64,000 nt of DNA from Okeania sp. KiyG1 (lineage in GTDB: Bacteria > Cyanobacteriota > Cyanobacteriia > Cyanobacteriales > Microcoleaceae). Below, in pieces: positions 30,039-39,232 of this stretch. The position numbers were made by a program, and so were the translations under genes. Location: positions 27,396-91,395 of the forward strand of contig NZ_BLZO01000075.1 of assembly GCF_014132355.1 (NCBI RefSeq), in the 5' to 3' direction. The notes under the pieces are model-generated. The model worked only from the letters and a program-made list of their open reading frames with translations. It ran no database searches and had not been told where the DNA came from. Numbering within the stretch: the first letter of the stretch is position 1; each line of letters starts with the position of its first letter.

Positions 30039-31511
30039 ATGGAAATTATAGCAATCAATACACCTATTTTAGAATGGACCGGAGATGCCCTAGCCATTGG
30101 TTTATTTGAAGATGCCGATAGTATATTAACCGGGGATATGGCCTATTTGGATGAAAAGCTGACTGGCACTTTATCTGAACTAATCGAAGAAACAGAATTT
30201 AAGGGTAAAGTCAACACCAGTGCCTCAACTCGTGTGGGTAGCAAAAAATCCATCCGCAAAATTATTATAGTGGGCCTGGGTAAATCGGAAGAGTTAAAAT
30301 TAGAAACTCTGCGCCAAGCAGCAGCAACCTGCGGACGTTTGGCAAAAAAGGAGAGATGCAAAACTTTAGGCATTAGCTTGCCAATATGTGAAAATACTGA
30401 AGCTACAAGTGCAGCCATAACAGAAGGCGTTGAGTTAGTCCTCCATCAAGATAATCGCTTTAAATCTCAATTGGAAGACCAAGGGCCAGATGTAGAAAAA
30501 GTAGAGTTAATCGGTTTAGCTGGCTCTGATGAAGCCATTGCCCGTGCCCGGAAAATCTGTTCTGGGGTGATCCTAGCCAGGGAACTTGTGGCAGCACCTG
30601 CTAATTCCTGCACCCCAATAACTATGGCTGAAACTGCTGAAGGTTTGGCTAAAGAGTTTGGGCTAACTATAGAAATTTTGGAACGAGAAGATTGTGAAAA
30701 ATTAGGTATGGGAGCTTTCCTGGGAGTTGCTAAAGCTTCTGACCTCCCGCCAAAATTTATTCATATCACCTACACACCAGAAGGTACTCCTCGTAAAAAG
30801 TTAGCAATAGTAGGAAAAGGCTTAACTTTTGACTCAGGTGGCTTAAACCTCAAACCCTCTGGTAGTGGCATTGAAATGATGAAATTTGATATGGGTGGAG
30901 CTGGTACAACTTTTGGTACTGTTAAGGCGATCGCTCAACTTAAACCAGATGTGGAAGTTCACTTTATTAGCGCCGTCACTGAAAATATGGTTAGTGGCCA
31001 CGCCATGCACCCTGGAGACTTCCTCACTGCTTCTAATGGTAAAACTATTGAGGTTAACAATACGGATGCAGAGGGGCGTTTAACTTTGGCCGATGCTTTA
31101 GTTTTTGCCGAGAAATTAGGAGTAGATGCGATCGTTGATTTAGCTACTCTCACAGGTGCTTGTGTTGTGGCGTTGGGTAATGATATTGCTGGTTTATGGA
31201 GTCCTAATGATGATTTAGCCGGGCAACTGGCGGCAGCAGCAGAAAGTGCTGGTGAGAAACTATGGCGGATGCCTTTGGAGGAGAAATATTTTGAGGGGTT
31301 GAAAGCTATACACGCTGATATGAAAAATACTGGACCTCGCCCTGGTGGTGCTATTACTGCTGCTTTATTTTTGAAGCAGTTTGTTCAAGATACACCTTGG
31401 GCACATTTGGATGTGGCTGGACCTGTATGGATAGATGCAGAGAATGGTTACAATAATGCTGGGGCAACTGGTTATGGCGTTCGGACTTTAGTGAATTGGG
31501 TTTTGAGTTAG
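30039..31511 (+). CDS. pepA: Leucyl aminopeptidase (M17 family), 490 aa
   Basis: This is a clear M17 aminopeptidase. The metal-binding and catalytic segments are [32 protein letters not shown] and the family signature [14 protein letters not shown] at residues 341-354. A C-terminal [14 protein letters not shown] segment also fits. The enzyme is a cytosolic hexamer that removes N-terminal amino acids using two metal ions. The N-terminal roughly 160 residues are the usual less conserved macro-like domain. AGGA lies about 8 bases before the ATG. The length is normal and nothing is broken. It stands as a single transcription unit. Confidence 0.96.
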   Translation: MEIIAINTPILEWTGDALAIGLFEDADSILTGDMAYLDEKLTGTLSELIEETEFKGKVNTSASTRVGSKKSIRKIIIVGLGKSEELKLETLRQAAATCGRLAKKERCKTLGISLPICENTEATSAAITEGVELVLHQDNRFKSQLEDQGPDVEKVELIGLAGSDEAIARARKICSGVILARELVAAPANSCTPITMAETAEGLAKEFGLTIEILEREDCEKLGMGAFLGVAKASDLPPKFIHITYTPEGTPRKKLAIVGKGLTFDSGGLNLKPSGSGIEMMKFDMGGAGTTFGTVKAIAQLKPDVEVHFISAVTENMVSGHAMHPGDFLTASNGKTIEVNNTDAEGRLTLADALVFAEKLGVDAIVDLATLTGACVVALGNDIAGLWSPNDDLAGQLAAAAESAGEKLWRMPLEEKYFEGLKAIHADMKNTGPRPGGAITAALFLKQFVQDTPWAHLDVAGPVWIDAENGYNNAGATGYGVRTLVNWVLS

Positions 31512-31562
31512 GAGTCAGAATTCAGAATTCAGAATTCAGAATTTAGAATTTAAAATTTAATC

Positions 31563-31686
31563 TAGTAGTGGACTGAAACACCTAAAATGGTGAGTAGGGG
31601 CGGGTTCCGCGTTAAGTTAATGGTGTCACCCACGACTGAGTAAACCCGCCCCCGCCCCAATAATCTAATGCACCATTTACAGCGCT
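31563..31686 (+). repeat. About 120-bp hairpin repeat with GGGGCGGGTT arms, copy 2
   Basis: It starts TAGTAGTGGACTGAAACACC and contains GGGGCGGGTTCCGCGTTAA and AACCCGCCCCCGCCCC, then CTAATGCACCATTTACAGCGC. It is a homologue of 22321-22441 in the opposite orientation. The terminal TAGTGGACTG is shared with the larger element at 31841-32257, so the two are probably related. A TCAGAATTC tract precedes it. Confidence 0.6.
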
Positions 31687-31706
31687 TTTCATTTCAGTAA
31701 AGCACA

Positions 31707-31780
31707 GTAGGGGCGTTAACGATAGTTATGCGAAGCAAATGGCATTTGCGCTCCGCAAAGCTCCGAATTGCGCCCTTATA
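31707..31780. repeat. Hairpin repeat, inverted relative of 9484-9552
   Basis: GGGGCGTTAACGATAGTTAT followed by GCGAAGCAAATGGCATTTGC matches the reverse complement of 9484-9552, with substitutions in the palindrome core. It is non-coding. Confidence 0.5.
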
Positions 31781-31840
31781 GGTTTTTGGTTATGACGATG
31801 TGGTTTATCAATCTGAAAAGGGCTGTAAGCTGTGTCAGTC

Positions 31841-32257
31841 TAGTGGACTGTTTCATCTTAAATGTTGCATTAGAAAATGGGGTGATATCAAATCCGGTGG
31901 GGTTGTACATAGAATCCGATTATATAATATCTGTTTATAATTTCTTAAATTACTTCAATATTAGACATCTCCTTCATGCATAGTAGGGACGCCCTTATGC
32001 AACGTCCCTACAGGGAAATAATTTATAATTTCTGTACGATAATACGATCATAGATTTTTTATTATTGAAGATGTCTATTTAATCTCCCCTACTCCCCCAC
32101 TCCCCTCTTCCCCTCCAGGGAGGGGCTAGGGTGGGTCCCCCACTCTCAACTATATAATAAGTATTCAACCGGATTTGATATGATGGGGGGATGGGGTGAT
32201 GGGGAGATGGGGTGACGAAAAAAGCTAATGCACTATTTTAGGTGAAACAGTCCACTA
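31841..32257. mobile_element. MITE-like element with 33-bp terminal inverted repeats (417 bp)
   Basis: The left terminus at 31841-31873 and the right terminus at 32225-32257 are inverted repeats matching at 29 of 33 positions (TAGTGGACTGTTTCA... ...TGCATTAG). It encodes no transposase. A second element (31885-32181) lies inside it. Confidence 0.7.
31885..32181. repeat. MITE-like element, ATATCAAATCCGG subfamily, nested (297 bp)
   Basis: The ends are ATATCAAATCCGG and CCGGATTTGATAT. The interior has an AGAATCCGATTATATAATAT segment, a TAGGGACGCCC...ACGTCCCTA hairpin at about 31983-32011, and CTCCCCTACTCCC tracts. It sits wholly inside the 31841-32257 element, so it inserted later. Confidence 0.65.
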
Positions 32258-32353
32258 CTGGACTCAGAAGTCAGAAGTAAAAAGATTCAGAAATAGAATA
32301 ATAGAGGAAAAAGGTAGAAAAATTCTCCCCCACTCCCCTACTCCCCTACTTCC

Positions 32354-33613
32354 CTACTTCCCTACTCCCCTACTCCCTATACCCCGATCGCTTAAATTAT
32401 TTACCGTAGCAGCTACATCAATACCAGTAGTTTGTTTAAACTCCTCAAGAAAGGCAGCCATTTTTGTCGCATTGTTCCCACCTTGAGCATTAATTACGGT
32501 AACATTATCCACATCAACTTCTGGCACAGTAGATACCATAATCTTCAGCAACTCTTCCAATTTCTGATACAGAAAAACTTCTCGTGCGTTTGCACCAGCA
32601 GCTTTCCAAGATTCTGCCAACTTCTTAATACCCTCTGCTTGTGCCTTCCCTGGTTCGACAATAGCAGCAGCATCGCCCTTAGCACTAGCGATCGCTCGCT
32701 TACATTCAGCTTCTGCGGGAGCAACTACATCTGCCTGTAACTGTTGTTCTACCTGCTTAATACGCTCATTCTGCACTGCTACTTCAGCTTGAGTCCGCGC
32801 CACCTCTGACCCAATATCAGCCTCTGCTTCGGCCACCACTGCTTGCCGTTTTGTCACAGCATCTTGAATGCGTCTTTCAGCTTCTGCACGAGCTACAGCA
32901 ATTTTCGTTTCAATCTGTTTGAAAGAAGTATTCTTTTTGTTCTCTGCTTCTTTAACAATTGATTCTGCCTGGGTTTGTGCTTCTGCAATACGAGAATCTC
33001 GCAACAGTTCAGCCTGTTGTTTTCGGCCAATAGAATCAAGATATCCTACATCATCAGCAATATTCTGAATTTGGAGAGTATCCAAAACTAAACCTAATTT
33101 TTCTAGGTCGTCTTCTGCTTCTTCCAGCAAGCTTTTAGCAAAAGCAATTTTGTCTTCATTGACTTGTTCTGGTGTCAGAGAAGCTAACACACCACGCAAA
33201 TTTCCTTCTAGAGTTTCCTGGGCTAATTTTTCAATTTCCTGACGAGTTTTGCCTAGCAGACGCTCGATCGCGTTGTGAATAGTAGGTTCTTCGCCAGCAA
33301 TTTTGATATTTGCCACACTCTCGACTGTGAGAGGAATACCACCTTTAGAATAAGCATTATTAACCTTGAGTTCAATAATCATATTACTCAAGTCCATGCG
33401 GAAAGCTTGTTCTAACAGGGGGACGCGAATGCTACTACCTCCCTTGACGAGACGGTATCCAACTTTTTGATCGCTGTCTCCAACATGGTGACGACTTCCA
33501 GAAAAAATTAGGACTTCACTTGGTTGACAAATATAATAAAGGTTGCGAATGACAAAGACACCAGCACCAGTACCAAGACCGAAAACTCCCAATAATGCTA
33601 ATACTATTTCCAT
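32354..33613 (-). CDS. Flotillin-like SPFH/band-7 membrane scaffold protein (419 aa)
   Basis: One N-terminal membrane hairpin or segment (VLALLGVFGLGTGAGVFVI) is followed by an SPFH domain (PSEVLIFSGSRHHVGD, IPLTVESVANIKI, LEGNLRGVLASLTPEQVNED). A long Glu/Ala-rich coiled coil covers about residues 200-330 (AEAQTQAESIVKEAENKK), and a conserved flotillin C-terminal region follows. Flotillins oligomerise at the inner face of the membrane to organise microdomains. The last residues (DRGIGSRGVGK) are encoded by the CTACTCCC tandem tract, so the natural stop has been replaced. It is the last of four co-oriented NfeD/flotillin genes. Confidence 0.9.
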   Translation of the reverse strand: MEIVLALLGVFGLGTGAGVFVIRNLYYICQPSEVLIFSGSRHHVGDSDQKVGYRLVKGGSSIRVPLLEQAFRMDLSNMIIELKVNNAYSKGGIPLTVESVANIKIAGEEPTIHNAIERLLGKTRQEIEKLAQETLEGNLRGVLASLTPEQVNEDKIAFAKSLLEEAEDDLEKLGLVLDTLQIQNIADDVGYLDSIGRKQQAELLRDSRIAEAQTQAESIVKEAENKKNTSFKQIETKIAVARAEAERRIQDAVTKRQAVVAEAEADIGSEVARTQAEVAVQNERIKQVEQQLQADVVAPAEAECKRAIASAKGDAAAIVEPGKAQAEGIKKLAESWKAAGANAREVFLYQKLEELLKIMVSTVPEVDVDNVTVINAQGGNNATKMAAFLEEFKQTTGIDVAATVNNLSDRGIGSRGVGK

Positions 33614-33980
33614 GATTTTTTTGACTCCGTTATTTTAGTTGTTTAAGAAGGAAGAGGGAAGAAGGAAGAAGGAAGAGGAGGACAAGAAGACAAGGGAGAA
33701 GAAAGAGGGAAGAGGGAAGAAGGAAGAGGAGGACAAGAAGACAAGGGAGAAAAAAGCTCTACTTATGGGGAGGGCAAATGCCATTCGCCCCTACAAATGG
33801 TGATAGAATCTGGTTATATAGTATATGTTTATAACTATACTCCCCTGCTCCCCTGCTCCCCTACTCCCCAGGGGAGGGCGAATGCCATTCGCCCCTACAA
33901 ATGGTGATAGAATCTGGTTATATAGTATATGTTTATAACTATACTCCTCTACTCCCCTGCTCCCCGACTCCCCTACTCCC
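33614..33980. repeat. Spacer between the flotillin genes: 104-bp tandem duplication and purine tracts
   Basis: Bases 33772-33875 and 33876-33979 are near-duplicate blocks. Each has a GGGC(G/A)AATGCCATTCGCCC palindrome, CTACAAATGGTGATAGAATC, TGGTTATATAGTATATG and a CTCCCCTGCTCCCC tract. Before them a purine block containing GGAGGACAAGAAGACAAGGG is repeated at about 33677 and 33728. There is no gene. Confidence 0.7.
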
Positions 33981-35348
33981 TTACTCCCCTACTGCTCTAC
34001 TCCCATTCCTGAAATTACCTGTCACATCAACGCCCAGGGTTTGATTAACATTTTTGAGGAACTGGCGGAAGATTTCAGGATAAGCATTTACCAAACTAGC
34101 GATCGACTTGCCATCTCCACTATCGATAACTTTGATATTTTCCAATTTAACTTGCTCTGTCACTTTCGCAGACTCGCGTAAAATCATACTAATTTGTTGT
34201 AAGTAGAACAACTCCGCGGCATCTTTACCAGTTTCTTGCCAAACTTGGGAAAGCATATCGTTAACTAACGCTTCAGCTTGAGCATTTTCTGATAGAGAAG
34301 CAGCATTTCCCTTAGAACGGAGTTCTTTTGCTTGTCGTTGTGCTTCTGCTGGCAATACTTCATCTGCTTCTAAACGCAACCTCTCTAACTCAGCGCGGAC
34401 TGTTTGCAATAATTGTTCTGCTCTTGCCCTTGCTTCTTTAGCTGCTGCTTTGGTTCGTTCTTCTTCCGAACGTGCTTGCTGTTCCAATTCTGCTTGAATT
34501 TTACGGAGTTCGTTTTCTTTCTGGACGATAAATGTTTCTGACTGAGTTTTGGCAATTTCTGACTGTCGTTGGCAGTCAGCTTCTATTTGGTCTGCTTCTG
34601 CTTTGGCGTTAGACTCAGCTATTTCAGCATCTCGACGGATCATGGCAATTTGTTTGCGACCAATTGAGTTTAGGTAGTCTACGTCATCGGAAACGCTTTG
34701 AATTTTCAGAATGTCGAGTTGTAGGCCCAATTTTGCTAAGTCGCGACTCACGTCTTCGGCAATACGTTCGGCAAATTGGAGACGGTCTTCGTTTAGTTGT
34801 TCTGGGGTCAGGGTGGCAACTACACCCCGCAGGTTTCCTTCTAGGGTTTCTCTTGCTACACGGGTAATTTCTGAGCGGTCGCGGTCGAGAAATCTTTCTA
34901 TGGCATTGCCTACTATTTTGGGGTCATTGGAAACTTTGATATTGGCGATCGCTTGAATATTTAGTGGAGTACCGCCTTTGGAGTAAGCATTCCGCACTTC
35001 TACAGGTACTGGCATTGTGCGTAGGTCCATTGTTTTAGTTGTTTCCAGAATTGGGATGGGAATTGCTCGGCCACCGAAGATTACACGATAACCCACTGTT
35101 TCTCCTTCTTTTGTCTTCCGTTTTCGACCGGATAAAATTAGAATTTCATTGGGTTTACAAATTTGTATGAATGTGTTGATAAACCAGATTAATACTATCA
35201 CTCCAAATATAGATAGAGCGATGGGTAAACCTGTAGAAATTTTTCCTGTAAAATCCTGAATTGGCTCCCTTTGTATTACAGGAGGAACTTGTGCTATTTC
35301 TACAGTGGTTAATTCGGCTTGATTGGATTCTAAAATTTTACTTTTCAT
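33981..35348 (-). CDS. Flotillin-like SPFH/band-7 protein, larger paralogue (455 aa)
   Basis: A cytosolic N-terminal tail of about 38 residues precedes one membrane helix (LPIALSIFGVIVLIWFI). The SPFH domain (PNEILILSGRKRKTKEGE, TPLNIQAIANIKV, LEGNLRGVVATLTPEQLNED) and coiled coil (AEADQIEADCQRQSEIAKTQ and onward) parallel the 419-aa neighbour. The C-terminal ETGKDAAELFYLQQI...YPEIFRQFL region is typical of flotillins. The final residues run into a CTACTCCC tract, as in its neighbour. It lies downstream of two NfeD-like genes, which are known partners of flotillins. Confidence 0.9.
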   Translation of the reverse strand: MKSKILESNQAELTTVEIAQVPPVIQREPIQDFTGKISTGLPIALSIFGVIVLIWFINTFIQICKPNEILILSGRKRKTKEGETVGYRVIFGGRAIPIPILETTKTMDLRTMPVPVEVRNAYSKGGTPLNIQAIANIKVSNDPKIVGNAIERFLDRDRSEITRVARETLEGNLRGVVATLTPEQLNEDRLQFAERIAEDVSRDLAKLGLQLDILKIQSVSDDVDYLNSIGRKQIAMIRRDAEIAESNAKAEADQIEADCQRQSEIAKTQSETFIVQKENELRKIQAELEQQARSEEERTKAAAKEARARAEQLLQTVRAELERLRLEADEVLPAEAQRQAKELRSKGNAASLSENAQAEALVNDMLSQVWQETGKDAAELFYLQQISMILRESAKVTEQVKLENIKVIDSGDGKSIASLVNAYPEIFRQFLKNVNQTLGVDVTGNFRNGSRAVGE

Positions 35349-35957
35349 TAGTTAAATTTCCTCATTTATTTTTGTGAAATATAGTATTTTTCATGTAGTA
35401 GTATGAAAGTTGGAGTTAACTGGCCTACAAATCGTTTATTTCCCTAAAAATATTTGTGGTTATTCATTATCTTTTCTGTGGTGGGTTTAATACCCCACCG
35501 TCATTTCAGTTATCAGTTATCAGTTATCAGTTATCAGTTAGCCTCCTCCGGAGGAACTGCACCCTTCAGTACCTCTCTGTGCCTGTTTACGCAGTATTCG
35601 GTAGGAAAGTCAGAGGCTTGAAATATTGAACTTGATTTTCTCTTAGTCGATTGGATATGGCGAGGAAACCCGCTCTTGACAGAGCCGCTCCGAAGATCGC
35701 CATCCCACCCTTCGGGAAACTGCGCTACGACCAAGAGAAAAGAAATAATATCTCCTGATATTCAATTCCGTAGCGGTTTTAACCAGAGGTAATTATCAAT
35801 TATCCATTATCCATTATCAATTAATGAATCCCCCACTCCCCCACTCCCCCATTCCCCCACTCCCCACTCCCCTACTCCCTTTTTCTAAGGGTGACAATAA
35901 ATTGACCCTGGGGGGTAGGGGGGATACCTTCAGCATAGCTGCCTTCTTCATTTCTGA
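35349..35957. repeat. Spacer with GGATATGGCG dispersed repeat, copy 2, and CCCCCACT tract
   Basis: A CAGTTATCAGTTATCAG tract lies at 35508-35540. The repeat body (35538-35829) carries GCCTCCTCCGGAGGAACTGC, GTCGATTGGATATGGCGAGG and, inverted, CGCCATCCCACCCTTCGGG. A CCCCCACT tract is at 35829-35870. A 66-codon minus frame at 35534-35734 translates this repeat and was not accepted as a gene. Confidence 0.6.
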
Positions 35958-36305
35958 TTATTCCTGATGTTGAAAAGATGATTTGGAAATTACCCACACT
36001 TGATTATTTTCTGTGCCGATAATAAATACTTCTTCTCCCTTAGTAAATTCTTTAGATTCTTCTGTTGTACGGGCAATTAATCCGATGTTAGATCCTTTAA
36101 TATTTAGACTAACTTTACCTCTACTATGAGTATCGAATGGAATTTCCACAATGCAGGGTAAACCTAAAAAATCTTGAGGGCTAACAAGACTATTTATTAC
36201 TTCTTGGTTTTGTCGAAAAATCGACAACAATAGTACTATTAACATCCCAGCAAATATTCCTACTACTACTGAAATATAGGCTAACATTAAAAGTTGATTT
36301 TTCAT
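35958..36305 (-). CDS. NfeD-like membrane protein, short form (115 aa)
   Basis: One N-terminal helix (LMLAYISVVVGIFAGMLIVLLL) is followed by an OB-fold-like NfeD C-terminal domain (SPQDFLGLPCIVEIPFDTHS, RGKVSLNIKG, GEEVFIIGTENNQVWVIS). The soluble part clearly resembles that of the 202-aa gene just upstream (LSGIVEIPFDKNSRGKIRLN), so it is a truncated paralogue made by tandem duplication. NfeD proteins accompany flotillins in microdomain complexes. It lies 96 bp after its partner and is probably co-transcribed with it. Confidence 0.8.
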   Translation of the reverse strand: MKNQLLMLAYISVVVGIFAGMLIVLLLSIFRQNQEVINSLVSPQDFLGLPCIVEIPFDTHSRGKVSLNIKGSNIGLIARTTEESKEFTKGEEVFIIGTENNQVWVISKSSFQHQE

Positions 36306-36401
36306 GCCGAGCTATTCATATCGCAACTATATTTAAGTTTTGCAGAAAATTTCTTGAAATTGGGGAATTGGAAAATAGCGTTCGAGGATAGCTGAAAAAT
36401 A

Positions 36402-37010
36402 TTAAGATTCATCCTCTGATGTTTTATCTAGATAATCTTCTGATACTACCCATACTCTATTATTTTCTATTCCCACGATAAATGCTTTTTCTCCTCTAGT
36501 AAATTCCCTAGATTCTTCAGTAAAAGCCATCAATTCTAAAACAGAATTTTTCACATTTAATCTAATTTTTCCTCTACTATTTTTATCAAAAGGAATCTCC
36601 ACAATTCCAGAAAGACCTGCGAGATCGCCACTACGCACCAAGCTATCAGCTTGACGATTTTTTAAGTTATATAGCACCCATGCCATTATTGTGCCACATA
36701 AAATACCAACAATTATAGAAATAATGGCAATTATTGTTGGTGAAAGAGTGGGAGAAATATAGGATAACAAAATACCAGTTAGCCCAAAGAAACAACTGCC
36801 AAAAGTCCAAAATTTTAGGCTGAATAATGGTAGCCATAATCTTCGCCGACGCTGATATATTGAAGTATTAACTTGTCTACTTGATTGGTCTGTAATTTCT
36901 AAGTCTGGGTCAAAGTCTTGGTCAAAATCTACACCATCTAGACCGGCAAAGGCGGAGAGTGCCACAAATGCTCCACCAATAATTAGACAGAAAACATAAG
37001 CTGATTCCAT
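36402..37010 (-). CDS. NfeD-like membrane protein (202 aa)
   Basis: It has a first membrane helix (YVFCLIIGGAFVALSAFAGL), an acidic loop (DFDQDFDPDLEI), and two further helices around FWTFGSCFFGLTGILLSYI and TIIAIISIIVGILCGTIMAW. An OB-like domain follows, with SGIVEIPFDKNSRGKIRL and GEKAFIVGIENNRVWVVSED. AAGGA precedes the ATG. This is the first gene of the NfeD-NfeD-flotillin-flotillin run (minus strand) and probably the head of the operon. Confidence 0.8.
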   Translation of the reverse strand: MESAYVFCLIIGGAFVALSAFAGLDGVDFDQDFDPDLEITDQSSRQVNTSIYQRRRRLWLPLFSLKFWTFGSCFFGLTGILLSYISPTLSPTIIAIISIIVGILCGTIMAWVLYNLKNRQADSLVRSGDLAGLSGIVEIPFDKNSRGKIRLNVKNSVLELMAFTEESREFTRGEKAFIVGIENNRVWVVSEDYLDKTSEDES

Positions 37011-37634
37011 AAGTTGTCCTTCATAATTTTTAAAGCCTCTTGGTCTATTTATATTCTGGCAAATTCGTTTCCTATTCAGGCTATTTGTAAAAAAAATTTG
37101 TGTTTGACATGATAACTACTTTTTATTTCATCAGTAGAATTTTTAATTACTATGAAAACTTTCTTTGTTAGATACAGAAAACTTTGATATAGAGATATTA
37201 TACCCAAAGTTAGTAGTTTATGGGGGACGAATATTTAGATTGCCAATTGTATAATACCAAGTGTGATAAATGTTTTCTACAAATAGTTAGATTTTTTATA
37301 GGAGTAAATTCAGTTATCAGTTAGCCTCTTCCGGAGAAACTGCGTTTTTTATATCGTGTATAGACAAAAGTGGGAAAAATATTTCTCTGTATTCGATTCA
37401 TTATCACTCTATATCCTAACCAATTCAAGATTTGCTATACAGAAATAAAATTATAATTTTTTACTTAGAAGGAGCTGGTTTAATTCTATAAAATACCTAT
37501 CTAGATTGCTGTTTATTTTAATTTATTATTTCTGATTTTTTGATTATTTCCTTCTTCATTTTTCTTTCTTCCTTCTTCCTTTTGATTGATTTATTATTTC
37601 TGATTTTGTCTTCTTTTCTTCCTTTTTCATTCTT
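37011..37634. other. AT-rich intergenic region
   Basis: No gene is seen. A fragment of the GCCTCTTCCGGAGAAACTGCG repeat end lies near 37323, and TTCCTTCTTC tracts at about 37550-37630. The promoter of the NfeD operon should lie here, but I cannot define it. Confidence 0.5.
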
Positions 37635-39232
37635 CTACAATAATACTGACTGTTGATAATTAGGATTATAATTAGGTAAAACTTCTACGGTAGGTTGAGT
37701 AACTCGTAAAGTTAATGATAGTCTAATTTTACCGCTCGTATTACATACAGAACGATGAATAAGTTCATCTGTAAACATCACAAACTGACCTGGTTTGAGA
37801 ATTACTGGTACTGAATTTTCTGCCAATTTTTCTGTAACTTCAAGGAAATCATTGCCACTAAAAGGGTCTGTCATTTTTATAGATAAATTGTTACTTTTAT
37901 GAATATTTGGTATAAATTCAAAGCCATTAAATTTATTGACTTCAGTCAGAGCAATATAAATATTAATTGTTTTACCTACACCAGAAAGTAATTTTGGATA
38001 AGAGTCTGTGTGCCACAAGGGGATTAATTGTTTTGCGGGATAATTTACCCAGAGTTCGGAACGCCATAATACTAATTTTTCTCCTAAGTATTCTTGCAAT
38101 TTTGCCAATAATTTTTCATCCTGACATATTTTCCAAATTTCAGGGGAATCAAGATGTCTTTCCATGTGAAATTCTTGTTTCCAAATTTGAACTAATAATA
38201 GAAAGGCTGAACCAAATTTCAATTTCCATAAAAATTTTAAAAGGCGTAAAAATAATAATTTCCCTGGAGGTTTTGGTAAGATTTCTGCAAAAATTGTTTT
38301 GGTAATTTGAGCAATTTCTTGACTGTCTAGTTTGAGAGAGTAGGGACCGGAGATTCCAGAATAGTTATCATAATTAATTGTGTCGTTAGTTGTTGTCTTT
38401 TGGCATCCACTCCAGAGTAAACTTCTTTCCCAAAGTTGTTTTGCTAGGTGAATATCTGTTGCTATTTTTGGCAAAGGAATTTCCTGGGTTTGGGAATCAA
38501 AAAATTTACCACTGATACCTTTTAATTGACTAGACTGGGCACAAAATAATGCACTATTTGCACCTTTTTCTGGGGAAATTCCTAAACCTAAATATTTACT
38601 CAGACTATGCCAAATTGTAATATTGGATTGTACAAATCCTGGATGAACGGCATTAACGGTTACATTTGTATTTTCTAACTGTCTGACAAGTTCAGTTGTC
38701 AACAGCAATAAACATAATTTAGAGACAGAATAAAGTTCTAAAAAATTGAGGGGTGTTTTTTTACTAATAAATTCCAAGGAATAGTTTTTGGTTTTAATGC
38801 TAAATCGGAAGCTACCATAATAATTCTACTAAATGCAGAATTCTTGAGTTTTTCTAATAAAAGATATGTCAGTAAAAAATGACCTAGATAGTTCGTTCCC
38901 CAAATTAGTTCAAATCCCTCTTGAGTAGTTCCTCTTTGATGAAAAATTCCGGCATTGTTAATTAAAATATCTAGAGGAAGTTGTCTGGCAACAAACAAAT
39001 CAACAAATTGACTAACTGAATCTAAAGAAGCTAGATTTAAAGGCAAAAATTCAACATTTTTATTGCCACTAATTTGACGAATATAATCTACAGCTTTCGT
39101 GGCTTTACTAATAGAACGACAGGCAATAAATACATGACATCCAGCTTTGGCCAAACCAACAGCAGTCATTAAACCAACACCAGAATTACCACCCGTAACA
39201 ATACATACTTGATTTTGTAAATCTTGATTCAT
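37635..39232 (-). pseudogene. Short-chain dehydrogenase fused to a PhyH-type oxygenase, split by a frameshift
   Basis: The first piece (39232-38738) has the Rossmann VTGGNSGVG, LINNAGIF and GTNYLGHF motifs. The second (stop at 37635) carries the catalytic Tyr/Lys of YSVSKL and VNAVHPGFV, and then some 250 extra residues. These look like a phytanoyl-CoA dioxygenase fold, with iron ligands likely in WHTDSYP and ELIHRSV and the 2-oxoglutarate Arg in GKIRLSL. The break is an A7 run (plus-strand T 38756-38762). One more A reads WNLLVKKTPLNFLELYSVSK and joins both into a 532-aa protein. A two-step reaction (hydroxylation plus oxidation or reduction) on one lipid-like substrate would fit but is inference. 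Confidence 0.78.

Noticed and set aside
31768-31983. A 71-codon plus-strand frame
   Set aside because: It crosses the boundaries of three repeat elements and is made of their sequence.
35534-35734. A 66-codon minus-strand frame
   Set aside because: It translates the GGATATGGCG dispersed repeat, which occurs elsewhere without an open frame.
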